Below, one piece after another: positions 45,090 to 58,572 of a DNA stretch of 64,000 bases. A program made the translations under genes and the position numbers. The stretch spans positions 42,065,483 to 42,129,482 of the forward strand of contig ML681989.1 in assembly GCA_007922195.1 (NCBI GenBank). The letters run 5' to 3'. Position 1 is the stretch's first letter. Every line of letters begins with the position of its first letter. This DNA is from Podocnemis expansa. Taxonomy: Eukaryota > Chordata > Testudines > Podocnemididae. The notes beneath the pieces were generated by a model. That model was not told where the DNA came from and did not search any database. It saw only the letters and a program-made list of their open reading frames with translations.

Positions 45090-47890
45090 TTTTACACATA
45101 TAAAGAAAATAAATCCTTTGCATGCTAAGACTATTTTCTTATGCTGATAAGTAACACAGTTTTTTCCTTCCAATCTCTTTAATATACAACGCAATTTTAG
45201 AGGTGAATTTGCCAGCCATGTTTGCTAGTGCCAAAGATGCACTTTATAATGAAATATACTTAGTGGCTCTTCTGGCTAAATTTTTTTTTTTTTTTGTGGG
45301 AGTTTTTTTTGGAAGTGGGGAAATGCTCTTATCTTAAAGGGGAAGCTGTCTCCAACCATGCCTGAGGGCCATCTTTGACTTATTCTTCTGCCCAAATGCT
45401 GAAGAAAGATATATTGCATTTAATGTTTTACAGAATCATTGGAGGAGATTCCATAGTGACGTTAAATGTGTTTTGACTTGTTTTGATGTGAAAAATGAGT
45501 CTAACAAACATGTTGATGAGGTTGGAAGAGACCAATAGATAGCTAAGCAAATACGAGGTGGGAGAACATAAGGTAGGCTCTTCCAAATGCAGTAAGTTTA
45601 AAAGTGCTTCTCAATTTGCATGACAGTTGTAATGATTTACACTAGGTAAGATGTAAAGATTGATTGTAAGGACAATGCAGTAGGAACGTTTGAGGCTGAT
45701 CTTGCTATGATAAAAATATACAGGAGGCACCAGATATGGTTTTAATTAGGCCATAACTTTATTGTTAAGTATCTGGGAGAACTCTGCAGACAAAATTGTT
45801 CAGTGTAGATAATTCTATATGCATTTCCATATACTTGGTTGGGTGCCTTCAGCCCTCTCTCTTACACATCCTGGGCAACACCAAATCATTTCTGGGAGCC
45901 CATCTCTCTTGTTTGAAAGTTAATGGGGGGACAGTGATAATGAAAGACAGATTGACTCCCCACCATACCAATCATAGAAGCCGCAAACCCTGTCTACCCC
46001 TTCAAAAATGCCTCCTTTAAATCCTTTGCCTATCCATTTTCTACAAATGAAGCTAAATTTGCGTTTAATAAATATGATGTACATAAATTATTGAACTCAT
46101 GTCTTCAGCACTCTAAGCACCAGAGCAGGAGAGTAAGTGATTATGAGGGACCGCTTACTGCCTCATATGGGTCATAGATTGTCCCTAACTAACTAGTTCC
46201 CCTCCCATAAAGGTGAATGAAGAGTTGAGGGGAAGGAGTAGGGAGCTGGCAGTTTTCCCAGCTCTGTCCTTGAATGAACCAGTTAACACAGATGAGGTAG
46301 ACAAAAAGATGCAACATGAGAAAGCTTACTTCCCTTACAGAGCAAGGCCGAAATTAGTTCTCGGGCACAATTTTATCCCACTTCTGCCCCTGGTTCTGGT
46401 ACAACTTTTATTTAAGGCAGTTTTGAAAGGGCCAATCTAGCACTATACGCAATACTATCACATAAACAATTTCCTCCCAGATTAATATATAGCTTTCCAT
46501 ATACTTTGTTGACTTACAAATAATTTTTGTGAGTGCTCCTCAAGGCTCAGCTGAAATCTTCTGAACACATATCAAAGTGTGGTCTTGTTCTCAGAATGCA
46601 TCAGAGTTGGACTATCAGATGTCTTTGGGATGCTGAAAACATCCTCCTGATTCCTAATGTCACATATAGTCTGGCAGTTAAGCAGTGTTTGACCATTTCA
46701 TGCCATCCCCAGAGAAACTGAGCTGGTTAAATACACAGAAGTACAATGGTCACACTAAAATATAAGCCTTTACATCTTTCCAAGTTACCCCACACCTAGT
46801 TTCAGAGATTCCCTGTTCATATAGGACCTGATCTAAAGCCCACTGATGCCCCCAAATCTTTCCATCATTAATGGGTTTTGGAATAAATCTTTAATTGCAA
46901 TACTGCTAAAATCTTTTAAATTATTGAAAAGCAAAGGCTGGACTGACCTTCCTGTTACAGAAAGATGAATCAGGCTCTATGTGTGCAAATCACAGCCCAT
47001 ATGAAATGGACATGACTTAAAATACTCAGATGCTTAATATTATATATTGTATGGATTAAGCAACAAATTGATATGCAGTAGGGATCAAGTATTACATGAC
47101 AAGTATTTTATGGACATCTTTGCTGTTCTTCAAAATATTTTTGATTATTGATAGAAGATTAGTGTACTGTGCAGACCATGCAAGAACAGCAAAACAGTTT
47201 GCACTGTATAAGATTTTGAATTAGGCACAGTAGGTAGGAAAGTTCTGAATGGATTTCACAGACATCACATGTCCATCTTTTAAAGGAATTTTCTAAATCC
47301 TTGAGGCTGGAACATAGAAGCATGCATTTGCTTTGAGGATAGGGCTACATAAGAACCTACATGATGTCTCCATCTTAGAGCTTTATGGCATGCTCCATTC
47401 CACTCCATTGGAAATCAGATCATCCTATGAATTATAAGGAGAGAGCTATAGAATAAATTGGTATTAAAGAATAGTCAGCATCTCACACAGAGAAATACAC
47501 ATTATGTTAAAAATGTAAGGGATGCACATTTTAGAGCAAACTACTCACTGCAGTGAAAATAATCAACTTGAAAGTCAAGTTGTGCCGAGAGTTCCTGCAG
47601 AGAAAGATTAAATGCACATTGAATTAGAAGAAAAAGGTAAAAGTCACAGCAGCAGATGAACAAATACAGTTGGCACTGGTACAATTCCACATTACTTACT
47701 ACATGCCAGCTGTGAAAGGGAATATTATTAAAAAATGAAGCAGAATAAGCATTTGATACAGTGGACAGGAACTTAAAAAACTTAAATTAATCAGAACTGT
47801 GCTTCATTGAAGAATATCTTTTGGTCCTGAAGATATAGTATGAACTGGTGCACAAACCACAGAACTGGCGTCTTGTGGAACCACATTCAA
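45090..47890. other. Unannotated stretch
   Basis: About 2.8 kb with no confident element. ORFs at 45796-46020 and 46213-46440 lack domains. A T-rich run lies at 45283-45310. Confidence 0.45.
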
Positions 47891-47894
47891 AGTG

Positions 47895-48205
47895 TCTGTC
47901 TATAGAGATGATCAGGAATTTTTCAAAATAGTTTTAAATTACTTACTTACGTATTACAGAAAGTGTTAGATTCAATGAATTTCCCATTTTGACAACTTGA
48001 AACTTTTTTTCCCCTGAAAAATCCTGTTTTAATATTTTCAGTGGTAAATGTTCCATATTTTGATTTCAAATAACTTTTCAGATTGAATATTAACAGTGGA
48101 CTCCAATTTACAATGGAGTACAAAAGAAAAGGAGCAAAATAAAACATTTTAGTTTATTTCCCAATGTGTTAATTGACCCAAACTGAATTATTGTTTTGAA
48201 TTCTT
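47895..48205. repeat. Possible A/T foldback repeat fragment
   Basis: GGAATTTTTCAAAATAG, TTTCCCATTTTGACAAC and CCATATTTTGATTTCAAATA are word types of the foldback repeat better seen at 60476-60774. The boundaries and assignment are weak. Confidence 0.3.
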
Positions 48206-48231
48206 AAATTTAATTTTGGTCATGATTTGTA

Positions 48232-48995
48232 GTGAGAAACTGTTTCCCACTTAACACTATTTATCCACCATTTTTCTCCGCTCTGTTTCCTTCTGTCATC
48301 TTGTGGAACTTGACTTACTCTCCTCCCATCCCTCCATTTCTCTTCTTCTGTTCATTCTTAGGTACTTGTTACCTCCCCTTCACACATCTCAGCTACCCCA
48401 TCCCCCAATTGCCTCACCCTCAAATATGTACCCTATCTGTCTCATCCTTTGCCCCTCTGAGCAGAATTATCCCACTGCCTTAAACCTAATTATTGTATCT
48501 ACAATAACTTAATTGATTTCTCTTGCCTCTTTCTTCTTTTTCATTGCTTGCTTGTTCCTCTGTGCAAAATCACACCAATTCATAAACTCTTTTTTCCCTG
48601 TGTACACTGAACAGTGACTTTCCTTTGCAGACTCACCTTCTGTTTCTGCACTCATCTTCTGCAAGGTTTTTGGTCCGGCTCACTGTGGTGGTATTGTCAG
48701 GCTCCTGGCATCATTTGAGTTTTATTGTCAGTTTCTCTCTTTTTTTCCTTTGTTCTGTTACTGGCCAGTTACCTTTTTTCTTCTCTAATTTTAATATCTG
48801 GCTCAAATCCTTCCCCTCAACTAAGTTCGCCACCTTCCTGCTATGCAAATTCATCTTCCATATTGATCATCCTCTGAATCCTTTTGCATTTGATTTCTTC
48901 AGCTCTGGACCAATTCTCGGTATAATTTCTTTATCAAAAAGTACTATTCTTCCAATCTCAGAATTAAAAACTAAGTACATACTTTTTTTTCTCCT
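48232..48995. other. Pyrimidine-rich segment with overlapping ORFs
   Basis: The plus strand is strongly C/T-biased for about 760 bases, giving 83-, 69- and 126-residue ORFs in different frames full of Ser, Phe, Leu and Pro. Such bias lengthens ORFs without selection. A remnant of an old LINE or LTR element is possible, but I found no diagnostic motif. Confidence 0.4.
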
Positions 48996-48999
48996 GAAA

Positions 49000-49860
49000 T
49001 GTTAAGACTCCATTATTTTTGTTGTTCTGCAACTAAGGCTTTGAGGTAATACAGAAAAGATTCTTTCCTTGCAAATGAGCTGCTTCTTTGTACAAAGATG
49101 GGGCCTACTGTAAATTTCAGGCCAATGAACTTTGATTCTCCCAAAGGTCAAATAATTAATTCCTGGTATTGATTTGGCCTCTGTCTATTGACCTTCCTGC
49201 ACTCTCATTGCCTCTCCTTCACCTTTGTTCTAGCCCTGCTGAAAACACAAAGACCAAAAAATATCAGATTGCTTTTGTACACTCATCACACTCACTGTTT
49301 CATGAAGACATTCATCAAAGGTTTCTTGTGTACTGAGGTGTTTGAGGGCATATGCATATCTTCAGTCTTGCACTCAGCACAACCAAAGTCTGGACAACAA
49401 AGGATTGTATCTATTTTACTGTATTAAGGATTCAGTCTCCCTATCTTATGAGCAGGAATATTAGACTTGTGAACTCAGCTGATGTTTACAATGTTTTAAA
49501 GGGTGTTAGTCATCACCCTTGGGGTGATGAGGATGAGACTGAGCCTTTGACTTTTTGCTTCAATTCTATCAGTCCTATACTTAGTGTATATATTTTACAT
49601 TTTTCTTTGATTTCCTGATAAGATTGTACTTCAACTACATAGGCTGTTTAAAAGTGACTAGTTCCTTTATTCTTAACCTGTTAATTACAGTGCTGAAACC
49701 CAGAAAGGACAGACATCAGATGGAAAATTGTTAGTAACAGACAAGTTCTAGATGGAAACAGGCAGTCACTAGTTTAAAGAAAAAGTGTTATTTAATTTTT
49801 CTTTTAGACTTTTCTATAATTCATTGCCATATGTAATCAATCAAACCTAAGTTGATTATA
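49000..49860. other. Unannotated stretch
   Basis: Nothing named. A short perfect hairpin, TCATCACCC-TTG-GGGTGATGA, lies near 49511-49531. Confidence 0.45.
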
Positions 49861-49865
49861 TACAG

Positions 49866-50032
49866 CAACAGATTATATATATATATCAAATCTCTCTCTC
49901 TATATATAAAATATATATAACCCAAGTTAATTACATATGGCAACAAATTATATAAAAAGACTGATTTTTATATAAAATGATTTTTTATATATAAATAAAA
50001 TATATATATATATATATTTACATACATAAATG
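49866..50032. repeat. (TA)n-rich low-complexity tract
   Basis: Several ATATATAT runs alternate with TATAAAATGATTTTT-like units, including a partial duplication of AAATGATTTTT. Likely an expanded simple repeat. Confidence 0.85.
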
Positions 50033-50039
50033 ATTTTTT

Positions 50040-51435
50040 TCAACTTCTGAATCCTCTGACTAGATCTTCTAAGCTGGGAGAGCTAAGGAATGCCCACCAA
50101 ACACGCAAATTCACTTGATCTATGAAGGGACTTGAATGGCCTTCATGAATGTAGTGCCAGAACTCCCTCTAAACATTTAACAACAGAAATAATATTTCTG
50201 ATTGCCATTTGTCAGAAGAGCTAGCCAAACAACAAATTATCCTTAATACACTCTCAAGACACTGGAGAAACAAATGATGATAAAAACAAAGGGGAGAGGA
50301 AGAGAGATAGATGAAAGAAAAGCTAGGTTGTTTGGTTGGATTTTTTTAATTGTGCTTCAGCTGTAGTAAACCACCATCTTCACATATCATTTATACTTAC
50401 CAAAATAAGGTAACTAGAATTTGAAGTGTTCTGTCCATGAGTAAGGGTTCCCACATGCAGAACAGTGATACATATGGCACACTTATTTGACTTTGCTTTT
50501 ATAGTTGATGACCAGGAAAAGGCCTCCAGATATTGAGGGATGGAAGGGGGTGTGGAAAGTAGAGATTGCCCAAGGTTGCAACAAAAAGATATGGTAGGAG
50601 AGTTTCATATAGATAAGAAAATGAACTACTCTTTTTAATCTTATGGTAGTATAAGAAGAAGGAACTGTAATTCTCCATCAGAGTCAGTTGTGTTTGAACT
50701 AGAACTGTACTCTCCATCTCATTTATCATACTCTTCCAGAAACTTGGAGATCATCTTCACACCTGCACAAGTAAGCTGGGATATTTTATAACTGGAATGT
50801 GTATTGGTCTCAGTTATTATATACCCATTTAAAGCACACATAGAATAGTTCTTGATATTTGTAGAACAGACAGAAATATCTTTGCAGACCATTCTGTGCA
50901 AATTGATTTCTTGCTGTATAATAGGTTGACAGTTTTTCAAAGGTTGGCATTAGATAGGGAAGTTTTCATTTGATCAGATAGTTCAAAGGTGATACTGGGG
51001 AAGAACAGCAAAACCATACTTTTGTTTCCCTACAAGGGTGTGATTCTGTCACAGTTACTGACACCGATTCATAACTTAGTCCCCAAATGTTCCCACTGAG
51101 AAGAATAAGACTACTTGGCAGAAAAGGTGTTGTTTAATGGAAATAAGAATGGCAGATTAGGTCCAATGATCTTTGGATATACAAATAGAGTGTGCAGATA
51201 ATATGTCTGATGTGGCTGTGGTCATTTAATTGCTATTGTCATTTATCTTCCCCTTTTCTTTATTTATTTCTTGACTGGTCACTGTTGCGTATTAATCCAT
51301 AAGAGATGGACTAGGGAATAAGACTGCATGAAAATATGGAGGAAACTTTCCATCCCTTCCTCCTCTGTTTCTATCAATTTATTTGGAAATTACCATATAC
51401 TTAAACTGCAAGCTATTTGCGTCAGGCACCTTCTT
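50040..51435. other. Unannotated stretch
   Basis: No gene or named element. Confidence 0.45.
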
Positions 51436-51439
51436 TTCA

Positions 51440-51590
51440 TTCAGAGCTCAATCCCACTCCCTGACTGCAGTATTTATTTATATTGTCTTAGTATGCATGG
51501 GTACTGGCCAGGGACCAGTGTGCCATTGTGTTTGGCTTTGCACAAACCCGAAACAAAATGCAGTTACCCACTTACAATCTAAGGCTTCCT
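51440..51590 (-). repeat. L2/MIR-type 3' tail, antisense
   Basis: GCCAGGGACCAGTGTGCCATT, GTGTTTGGCTTTGCACAAAC and CTTACAATCTAAGGC are the complement of the common 'TAGATTGTAAG ... GTGTTTGTACAGCACC' tail shared by L2-like LINEs and their SINEs. Short and diverged. Confidence 0.6.
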
Positions 51591-51599
51591 TGTTGATAC

Positions 51600-54500
51600 T
51601 GGATGCTTAGTGATCAGTGTGAATACCAGTGAGCTACAGTATACCCAATTTGCAGATCAATATAGTTTAATGTGAAAGGTTTTCTATAGAAAGACTAATT
51701 CCATAAAAAGCCTAAATTAACTGCAGTATATCACACCTACTAATCCTGGAGAGCTAAGCAGTCACTCAGAAGTCTGTATACAGGAACAGCTTTCTTCACA
51801 GGCCCCAGCAGAGAGTCTCTGGTTCAACTGACAGCACTTTCTGCAGAATCAGGAGTCGATGGAGCATGCCCTTTCGTATAAATAATAATTTTCTAGGCTC
51901 TCACATAAATGGTTTTCACCTAATTATCTCTCTACTCATTACCATATATATTAATTAACTAAACTAAATTCTTACCCTTAACTACATTCCATTCTCACCA
52001 TGATAATTGGGGTCATCAAAACAATATCTGGTAATGGGAGGGGTGGTGTAAAAATATGCTCTGTGGCAATGAAGAATTGCACTTCCAGGCGTTCAAGGAT
52101 AACTTGTTGTTCCCATTACTGTTATCTATGTGCAGCTGCAAGTATACATGTTATATATTTCATCTTATTGGTCATGGTATGCCGATACTGAGATAGCTGC
52201 AAGGTTACTTAGTGATCTATTAATCTATGCCAACTGGAAAATATCAGCTACAGGGGTCAGAATAGCCAAGCAAGCAACTAAATCTGTTTTATGCCTACAG
52301 AATAGTGATCAGGACACTCAAATTCTACTGGGCCTCCAACACCCCTCATAGGTGCATGATCTGCTCCTTGAGTTCCTGCCTGACTTCCTGGGCCCTTCCC
52401 AGAGATGGAACACGCCTTGCTCCTCTCTCCTAGGTTTCTTCTTCCAAACAGGGCTCTCAACCCTATTTAAATAGTTCTCACTCTGATCCCTTGCAGCTGG
52501 ATCAATCATTATAATTAAATCTCCTTCCTAGTCAGCTGGCATATTTAATTATCTCTAAATTGTTGGCTCACTGGCAAGGTTGAGGGATAGCTGCAATGTC
52601 ACAGGAAGAAGTGAATTGAACATATTTTGAAGAGCCAGACAGCCTGTGAGAAGGATGTGTCTAAGTTCTACCACAATACAAACAATATATAAAAATAATA
52701 GAACATGCCTAAAGAAAATATAAGACACCAAGCAACTTGTGATGCTAAGAATAAATATCTTCTCAGTTTTTGTTATCTATATAATAACATTCCAGGGCTG
52801 TCACTCTGTGTGTCACTCTGAAGCCTGAACTGTACTACCTGTATAAATCAATGGAAATAGCTACAACATGACTAAGGGCTCACCCCGGCACCAGATTATC
52901 ACAGTGTTCAATCCTCTCTGAGGTTTGTAGTTTGTTGCTATCAATTTCTTTTTAGTTCTCTGCCATTTTGACTTTACCTGTGTTGTGTACAGATACATTA
53001 AAGAATGTATCTGCCATTGCCAAAATTAATATCAGAGGAAACTAAACCAATCACCACCCTTACTCTATAGCTAATTTGCAGATGACAATTTCATTGTTTG
53101 TATGACAGACTGCACCGATGATAGACTACTTGGCTCAACTGCCACACAATAACCAGCACGTCCCTCTCATTTTCCATCCATTTGACTTCACGGAACCATC
53201 CCAGCACAATACAAGCCCTAAACAACCAGAATATGTATTGGGTTTGTAGTTATCTACTAACCAGTTTATAAGTTCTGAGCCATTTTTGGTATGTTACACA
53301 TGGCTCTAATACCCACACCCATGTGACAGGGCATGCTTTCATCTGTCAGTATGGTCATGATCTAGTTATAAAATGTCACTCTGCTTCTTAATAAGAAATG
53401 GATTTTTGTTGTACTATTTCTTCAGCTTTGTTAATCTTGTGCTCTCTATCTTTAGAAATATATGCAAACAGGTTACTTAAAACATTGTGGTTTGCAGAAG
53501 CATCTTCAAGAAATATTGTTTGACATCAAACTAAAAAAGATTCACTCGATGAAAAAAATACATTCAAGAAATGTCCTCCTTTTTACTTTGTGAAATGAAA
53601 AGAGAATTGGTTTTCAGAGCAGACCTGTTGTTGTTATCATGTAGGAAGTCTCTTTCAAGGGAAAAGAATGCAAGAAAGAGAGATGAAAATGGTGAAAAGA
53701 ATGTTCCTTTGAAGATGTGTACTTTTTTACAAAATTCTCCCTGGCAAGTTAGACTCCAGAGCTGCAGTGCCACCATTTCTATTTTCAAATTAACCTTTCA
53801 TTACTTTCATTCTATGCAGGAATTAGTTATTTTCTAGGCATATAAAAAAAATGCATAATACTGACAAACTGTAAAACCTGATGGTGTTCATGAATTACCA
53901 TCAGGCTGAACAGAACTTGTAATTCTAGAGAGATGAGGTACTTAGTAAGTGTCTTCTTTGATATATTAGTTTTGACTAAAGTTTATTAAATGTTTTCTCT
54001 AGAAAATTGGAGGATATCCTCAACTAGTCTAAATCAACATGGATCCATTGATTGCAATGCAACTATACCAAATTTATATCACTGAGGACTTGCTTAGTGC
54101 TTTTTACTAGAACGTGTAAGATAAAATACCTAAAAATTAATACAATTTACAGAAAAGTATTGGGATAGTTTTCATTAAACTATCCTATCTTAAAATAACA
54201 TGGAAATAAATTTAAACTCAGCACCAATAAATTCTTAAGTAAATGGTACTCAGTTATGCACTGAAATAGTGGGAGAGACATAATTAAATTATCCATTGCT
54301 AGCAATTAGTCAAGAAATACTTAGACATAAAAACCGAGAAAAAAAAGCAGTACTGATTGTAAATTAAGATGGATTGAAGAGAGGAAGGAATTTATATCAC
54401 AGTTTCTTTAGTCGAGAACATTGAGATAAAATATACTGAGCCAACTGGGCAAAACATACTTCTGCTAAGCAATGGAATAACTCAGGTCTCATATTTCCAC

Positions 54501-54830
54501 TGTTTTCAGAAATCCAGTCAGATGGAGAACTTCAGTTTTCACCTTATTTTCTACCATTCATTCTGTTGGCCAGCATTTTGTTACCTTTTTCCATCATAAT
54601 GCCTCTCTATACCATCAGCTAATCCTATAGGCTTCTTCTCCAAATTTTGATACGTTTATCTGTTCCTAGAATTAATATAATTTTTTTAATCAGCTGAGAA
54701 AATGGTTTCTTAAAACATTGTTTATAAAAACATCTGAGGATTTTTGGTAACACTTTGTTTTAATCCTATTTAAATAACTTACAAGTGATGCTGTGAGAGC
54801 TAAACCTAAAACATTTGTGTAAGATAACTG
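51600..54830. other. Unannotated stretch
   Basis: About 3.2 kb. The part at 52300-52500 is slightly GC-rich and may be part of an unidentified repeat. No exon could be supported. Confidence 0.4.
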
Positions 54831-54835
54831 ATTAA

Positions 54836-54942
54836 ATTGTGACCTCTTTTGAATTGGGACCAGCTCTTTGTACAATGTTCATCACAACAGGCTACTGGTC
54901 AGAGTTAGAGTTGCTGAGGACTAACATCACCATCATCATAAA
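54836..54942 (+). repeat. L2/MIR-type 3' tail
   Basis: ATTGTGACCTCTTTTGAATTG, GGACCAGCTCTTTGTACAATG and an end rich in ATCAnnATCATCATAA follow the L2-like tail. The ORF at 54839-55072 begins inside it, which argues against a real gene. Confidence 0.5.
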
Positions 54943-54944
54943 AG

Positions 54945-56268
54945 AGCAAAAAAGCACTGTTCAGAGCTTTCGCTTTGAAAATGATCCCTTCAATGGTAAA
55001 GACACTTCTTTAGTTTGGAGCTACCCAGGAACTGTTCCTGAGGGCTGCTATTTCAAAAAAAGAAGAGACTAAGATAGGCTTAATAGTTCCCATTTCTTTA
55101 TGTCTCCATATTGCAATGAAGTCTGTAAATTATTGGTTCTGTTCATGCACTATTTTTCTCTTGAGTGCATCAAAGATTAACACAGCATCTAGTCAGGGTT
55201 CATTTGCTTATACTGCAGCTTCCTCATGGAATGTTCATTGAAATGAACTGAAGACATCATTATTGATTAATGGTTTTCAAGCAAAAGGCTTTTGGATTGT
55301 TACGATGTGTTTGTGAGTGGGGTTTGTCATCTGTAATGAAACACTTGAGTTTGCTGCTGCCTACAGACAGGCTTATAAATAAGATGTGGCGTCTTAATTA
55401 TTTTTGTCCTGGTGGGGAATAGAATAAAACATGGAAGGGGTTTCAGGAGAGCGAGAGCAAGAGAGAGAAAGATTGACTATCAGAACTTGAACAGATTTTC
55501 CTAAATGACCTAAATAGTGACATAAATTTTTTGTTACCACATGTGTATCCCTTCTCTCTTCTTCCCTTCCCAGACCTATCTTTCTGCACATTTTCCTCAG
55601 TTAAGTCAGATACCACTTCTTTGCTATAAGCCCTCAACTTGTACAGCTACCTAGTGCCCTACATGGATACTACCCACATAAGGGAATGGGCAGTTTTGTA
55701 CTCTGTATTTAATAATTTTTGCATTTCAAAGGTGGCAGAGGGTTTTGGATCCAAATAAACAAATCCTCTGATATCAAATGGAGATCACTTGCCTCTGTCT
55801 CATGACCAAGCTCTTGCATCCCTCTTCTCTGCTTCCACTGACATCTTCTTATATACCATTAGGAATGTAAAAATCAGTTTGATTAAAAATCCCTTTAAAT
55901 ATTCTAAAATACTCCCTATCGCTCTGCTTGCTGGACTCTCCCTTCCTCCTACCACCTCAGTTTAAACAGTAATAAACTGTTTAAAACATTTAAAGAGCTG
56001 ATTACCATTTATATGGTTAACCTTTTACATCCCTACATTCTACATCAATCATGCTAGTACAGGCTACCTTGACTCCTCAACCCATTAGAATCCACTTGTA
56101 TGACTCTCTCGCCCCACTGGCTCCCATTGCACATAGACTGCCAGACACATTTACCTACATGCATTGTTAGTAGTCCCATTGAAACTTTGGGGGCATTAAA
56201 GTGATTAGGGCTACTCACAGAGTATAAATATGAACATAGGTAAGCCTTTGCAGGACTAGGTAATTTGT
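54945..56268. other. Unannotated stretch
   Basis: No named element or gene. Confidence 0.45.
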
Positions 56269-56271
56269 TTG

Positions 56272-56412
56272 TATATTGTACCCTGTTTGCCTTTTCTCCA
56301 GTTGTTCAGAGCAAAGACTACCTTTGTGTTTGTCCAGCACCTAGAACAGTGGAGCCCAGATCCAGCTTCAAGCTTTACAGTGCTTCTACAGAACAAACAA
56401 ACAAACAAATTT
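56272..56412 (+). repeat. L2/MIR-type 3' tail with (ACAA)n end
   Basis: GAGCAAAGACTACCTTTGTG, TTTGTCCAGCACCTAGAACAG, GTGGAGCCCAGATCCAGC and a terminal ACAAACAAACAAACAAA run match the L2-like tail with a short simple-repeat end. Confidence 0.65.
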
Positions 56413-56419
56413 AAAAATA

Positions 56420-57105
56420 ACTGCTATTATTAATTCAGTAAATCAAAATTTTCTATGGGAAAATAGTTTCATTCTCATTTAAACAAGCATAGAACTTTAT
56501 AAGGTTTTCCTTTTGAAATAGATACTTTTTCTGCTTAGTTTTAAGTGTAAATTATACACATACACAAATAATCTGTGACAGCAAGTCACTCATTTTGATT
56601 AGATTTAATACAATTTATGTGTCTGGTATTTACAGTTGTAGCAGCCTCTGGGGTCCTATCATATAGTCTGAATTTAAGTTGCATCAGTTTGATGAAATTA
56701 GGTTTTAATTGTTTTAGCATCTTGCCTACAGCTAAGTAAAAGTAGGCTTCCTTTAGCATTTGCATTATGTCAGTGCTGGTGCAATTGGCTTAATACTTCT
56801 TCATTCTATGAGTTGAATCTATTTTCAAATATGAATATATTTGGATGCGTTTTCAGTACACAGGATAGCTACCATTTGAGTTTGAAGGAGGGAGAGTGCA
56901 CTTAAAAAACTACATCAGAACTAGTGTGGATGAATAATTTTTAATTGGTGGACTACTGTCAGGTTAGAAAAGAATTTCTCATTTATTATGTGCATTTTAG
57001 TTAGCATCATATTTTTCTTCAGTGTCACACCTAAGTAATACTATGTCTTTTTCACAAAATATCTCTTCTTTTTCCTCAGCTTCATCCTTTTTTTATCTCT
57101 TAACT
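56420..57105. other. Unannotated stretch
   Basis: No named element. Confidence 0.45.
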
Positions 57106-57481
57106 GAAATACCTCTGAAGAAAGTGATCAGAAACTGTCAGCATGGACTGTCTGAGGGCAAGTCATGCCTGACTGTCCCAATTGCCTTCTATGATGAGAT
57201 GGCTGGCTTTGTGGTATGGGAAAAGCAGTGGATGTGATGTACCTTGACTCTAGCAAACATTTTGATATGATCTCTCACCCTACTTTCACCATCAAGTTAA
57301 AGAAATATAGGTTGGATGAATAGAAATAAGATGGTTAGAAATCTAGTTAGATTGTCAAGATCAATGGGTAATGGTCAACAGTTTGATGTCTAGTTGACAG
57401 CCAGTATCAAGCAGAGTATCCCAGAGGTCAGTCCTAAGGAAGGATTTGTTCAACATCTTTATTAATGATCTGTAAGATGGA

Positions 57482-57688
57482 ATGAATTTCACCTGCAGCA
57501 AGTCTGCAAATGACACTAAGCTGAGGAGAGAGGCAAATACCCTGCAGGATAGTCATAGGATTCAGAGTGATCTAGACAAATTGGAGGATCAGGTCAAAAA
57601 TCTGGTGAGGTTGAACAAGGATAAATGCATACTCCTGCTGTTAGGTCAGAGGAATCCCATGCACTGCTGCAGACTGGGCATTAACTGA
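57482..57688 (+). pseudogene. CR1 reverse transcriptase palm relic
   Basis: This 68-residue frame reads SANDTKLRREANTLQDS and DLDKLEDQVKNLVRLNKDKC before RNPMHCCRLG. It matches the CR1 RT palm, where the family form is FADDTKL, LDRLE...NLMKFNKDKC and NPMHQYRLG. The catalytic YADD/FADD box has become SAND, losing one of the two essential aspartates, so no polymerase activity is expected. Upstream, RT motif 4-5 code (a GVPQGSVLG equivalent near 57415) is broken by stops. Confidence 0.82.
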
Positions 57689-58067
57689 ATAGGCAGCAGT
57701 TCTGCGGAAAAGGACCTGGGGGGTTACAGTGGACAAAAGCTGCAGTGTGCCCTTATCACCTGGAAGACTAACAGCATATTGTGTTGCATTACTAGGAACA
57801 CTGCCAGCAGATTAAAAAAAGTGATCAATCCCCTCTGTTTGGCACAGGTGAAGTCATATTTGTAGTACTGTGTCCAGTTTTGGACATCCCAATACAGAAA
57901 GCTTGTGGACAAATTTTAGTTGCCTCTGATGGACTCTACAATGAGTGCATGACTTATGAGAAAAGGCTGAGGGAACTGCACTTATTTACTGTGAAGAAGA
58001 GAAGAGTGAGTGGGGATTTGATAGCAGCTTTCAGCAACCTGTATGGGGGTTTCCAGGGAGGATGGAG

Positions 58068-58572
58068 CAGGGGTAGGCAGCCCCCAGGACATCTGCCACA
58101 GTGGCACACAAGCCCATTTGGGGCAGCACACAAAACCTCTGCAGTGACACAAAAATTGCCAGTCCTGCCACCAAAAGCCACTCTGGGCAGCTGCTTTTGG
58201 GAGCAGCTGGGGAGGAGGAGGTCCCCTCCATGCCCATGCCCATGACCCAGGTATGCTATGTGAAGAAGCCACCCAGAATGGCTCCTTTCCATGGCATGTG
58301 GCCACCAAAAGGACCCATTCTGGACAGCTTCTTTTCATTGTGTGCCTGGTGACCCCCAATAGGTGCCACTCCAAGCAGCTTCTTTCCGTTAGCAGCTGCT
58401 TTCAGTGACATGTTTGGGAAGTGCTCCCCCACCCCCACGCACACTACAGCTGTGGCTGCCACCAAATTTTTTGGCAACTACTGCTTTTTTGCAAAAGAAG
58501 AAGCCACCAGCAGCAGTTGAAAGTCAGGGAGGAGGGGCCAGGATGGGAGCTGGCAAAGGTTGCCAACCCCTG
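58068..58572. mobile_element. hAT non-autonomous element, exact 8-bp TSD
   Basis: The left end CAGGGGTAGGCAGCC and the complement of the right end, CAGGGGTTGGCAACCTTT, are classic hAT termini. GGATGGAG flanks both sides exactly (58060-58067, 58573-58580). The host CR1 reads continuously across the site. The 505-bp interior is GC-rich with repeated GGCACACAnnnCC and CCACTCnnGGCAGCT-type words and no transposase. ORFs of 112-130 residues here, on both strands, are artefacts of low stop density. Confidence 0.93.

Noticed and set aside
57880..58477. ORFs of 70-130 residues on both strands
   Set aside because: They overlap the hAT insert and CR1 relic and reflect stop-poor repeat sequence.
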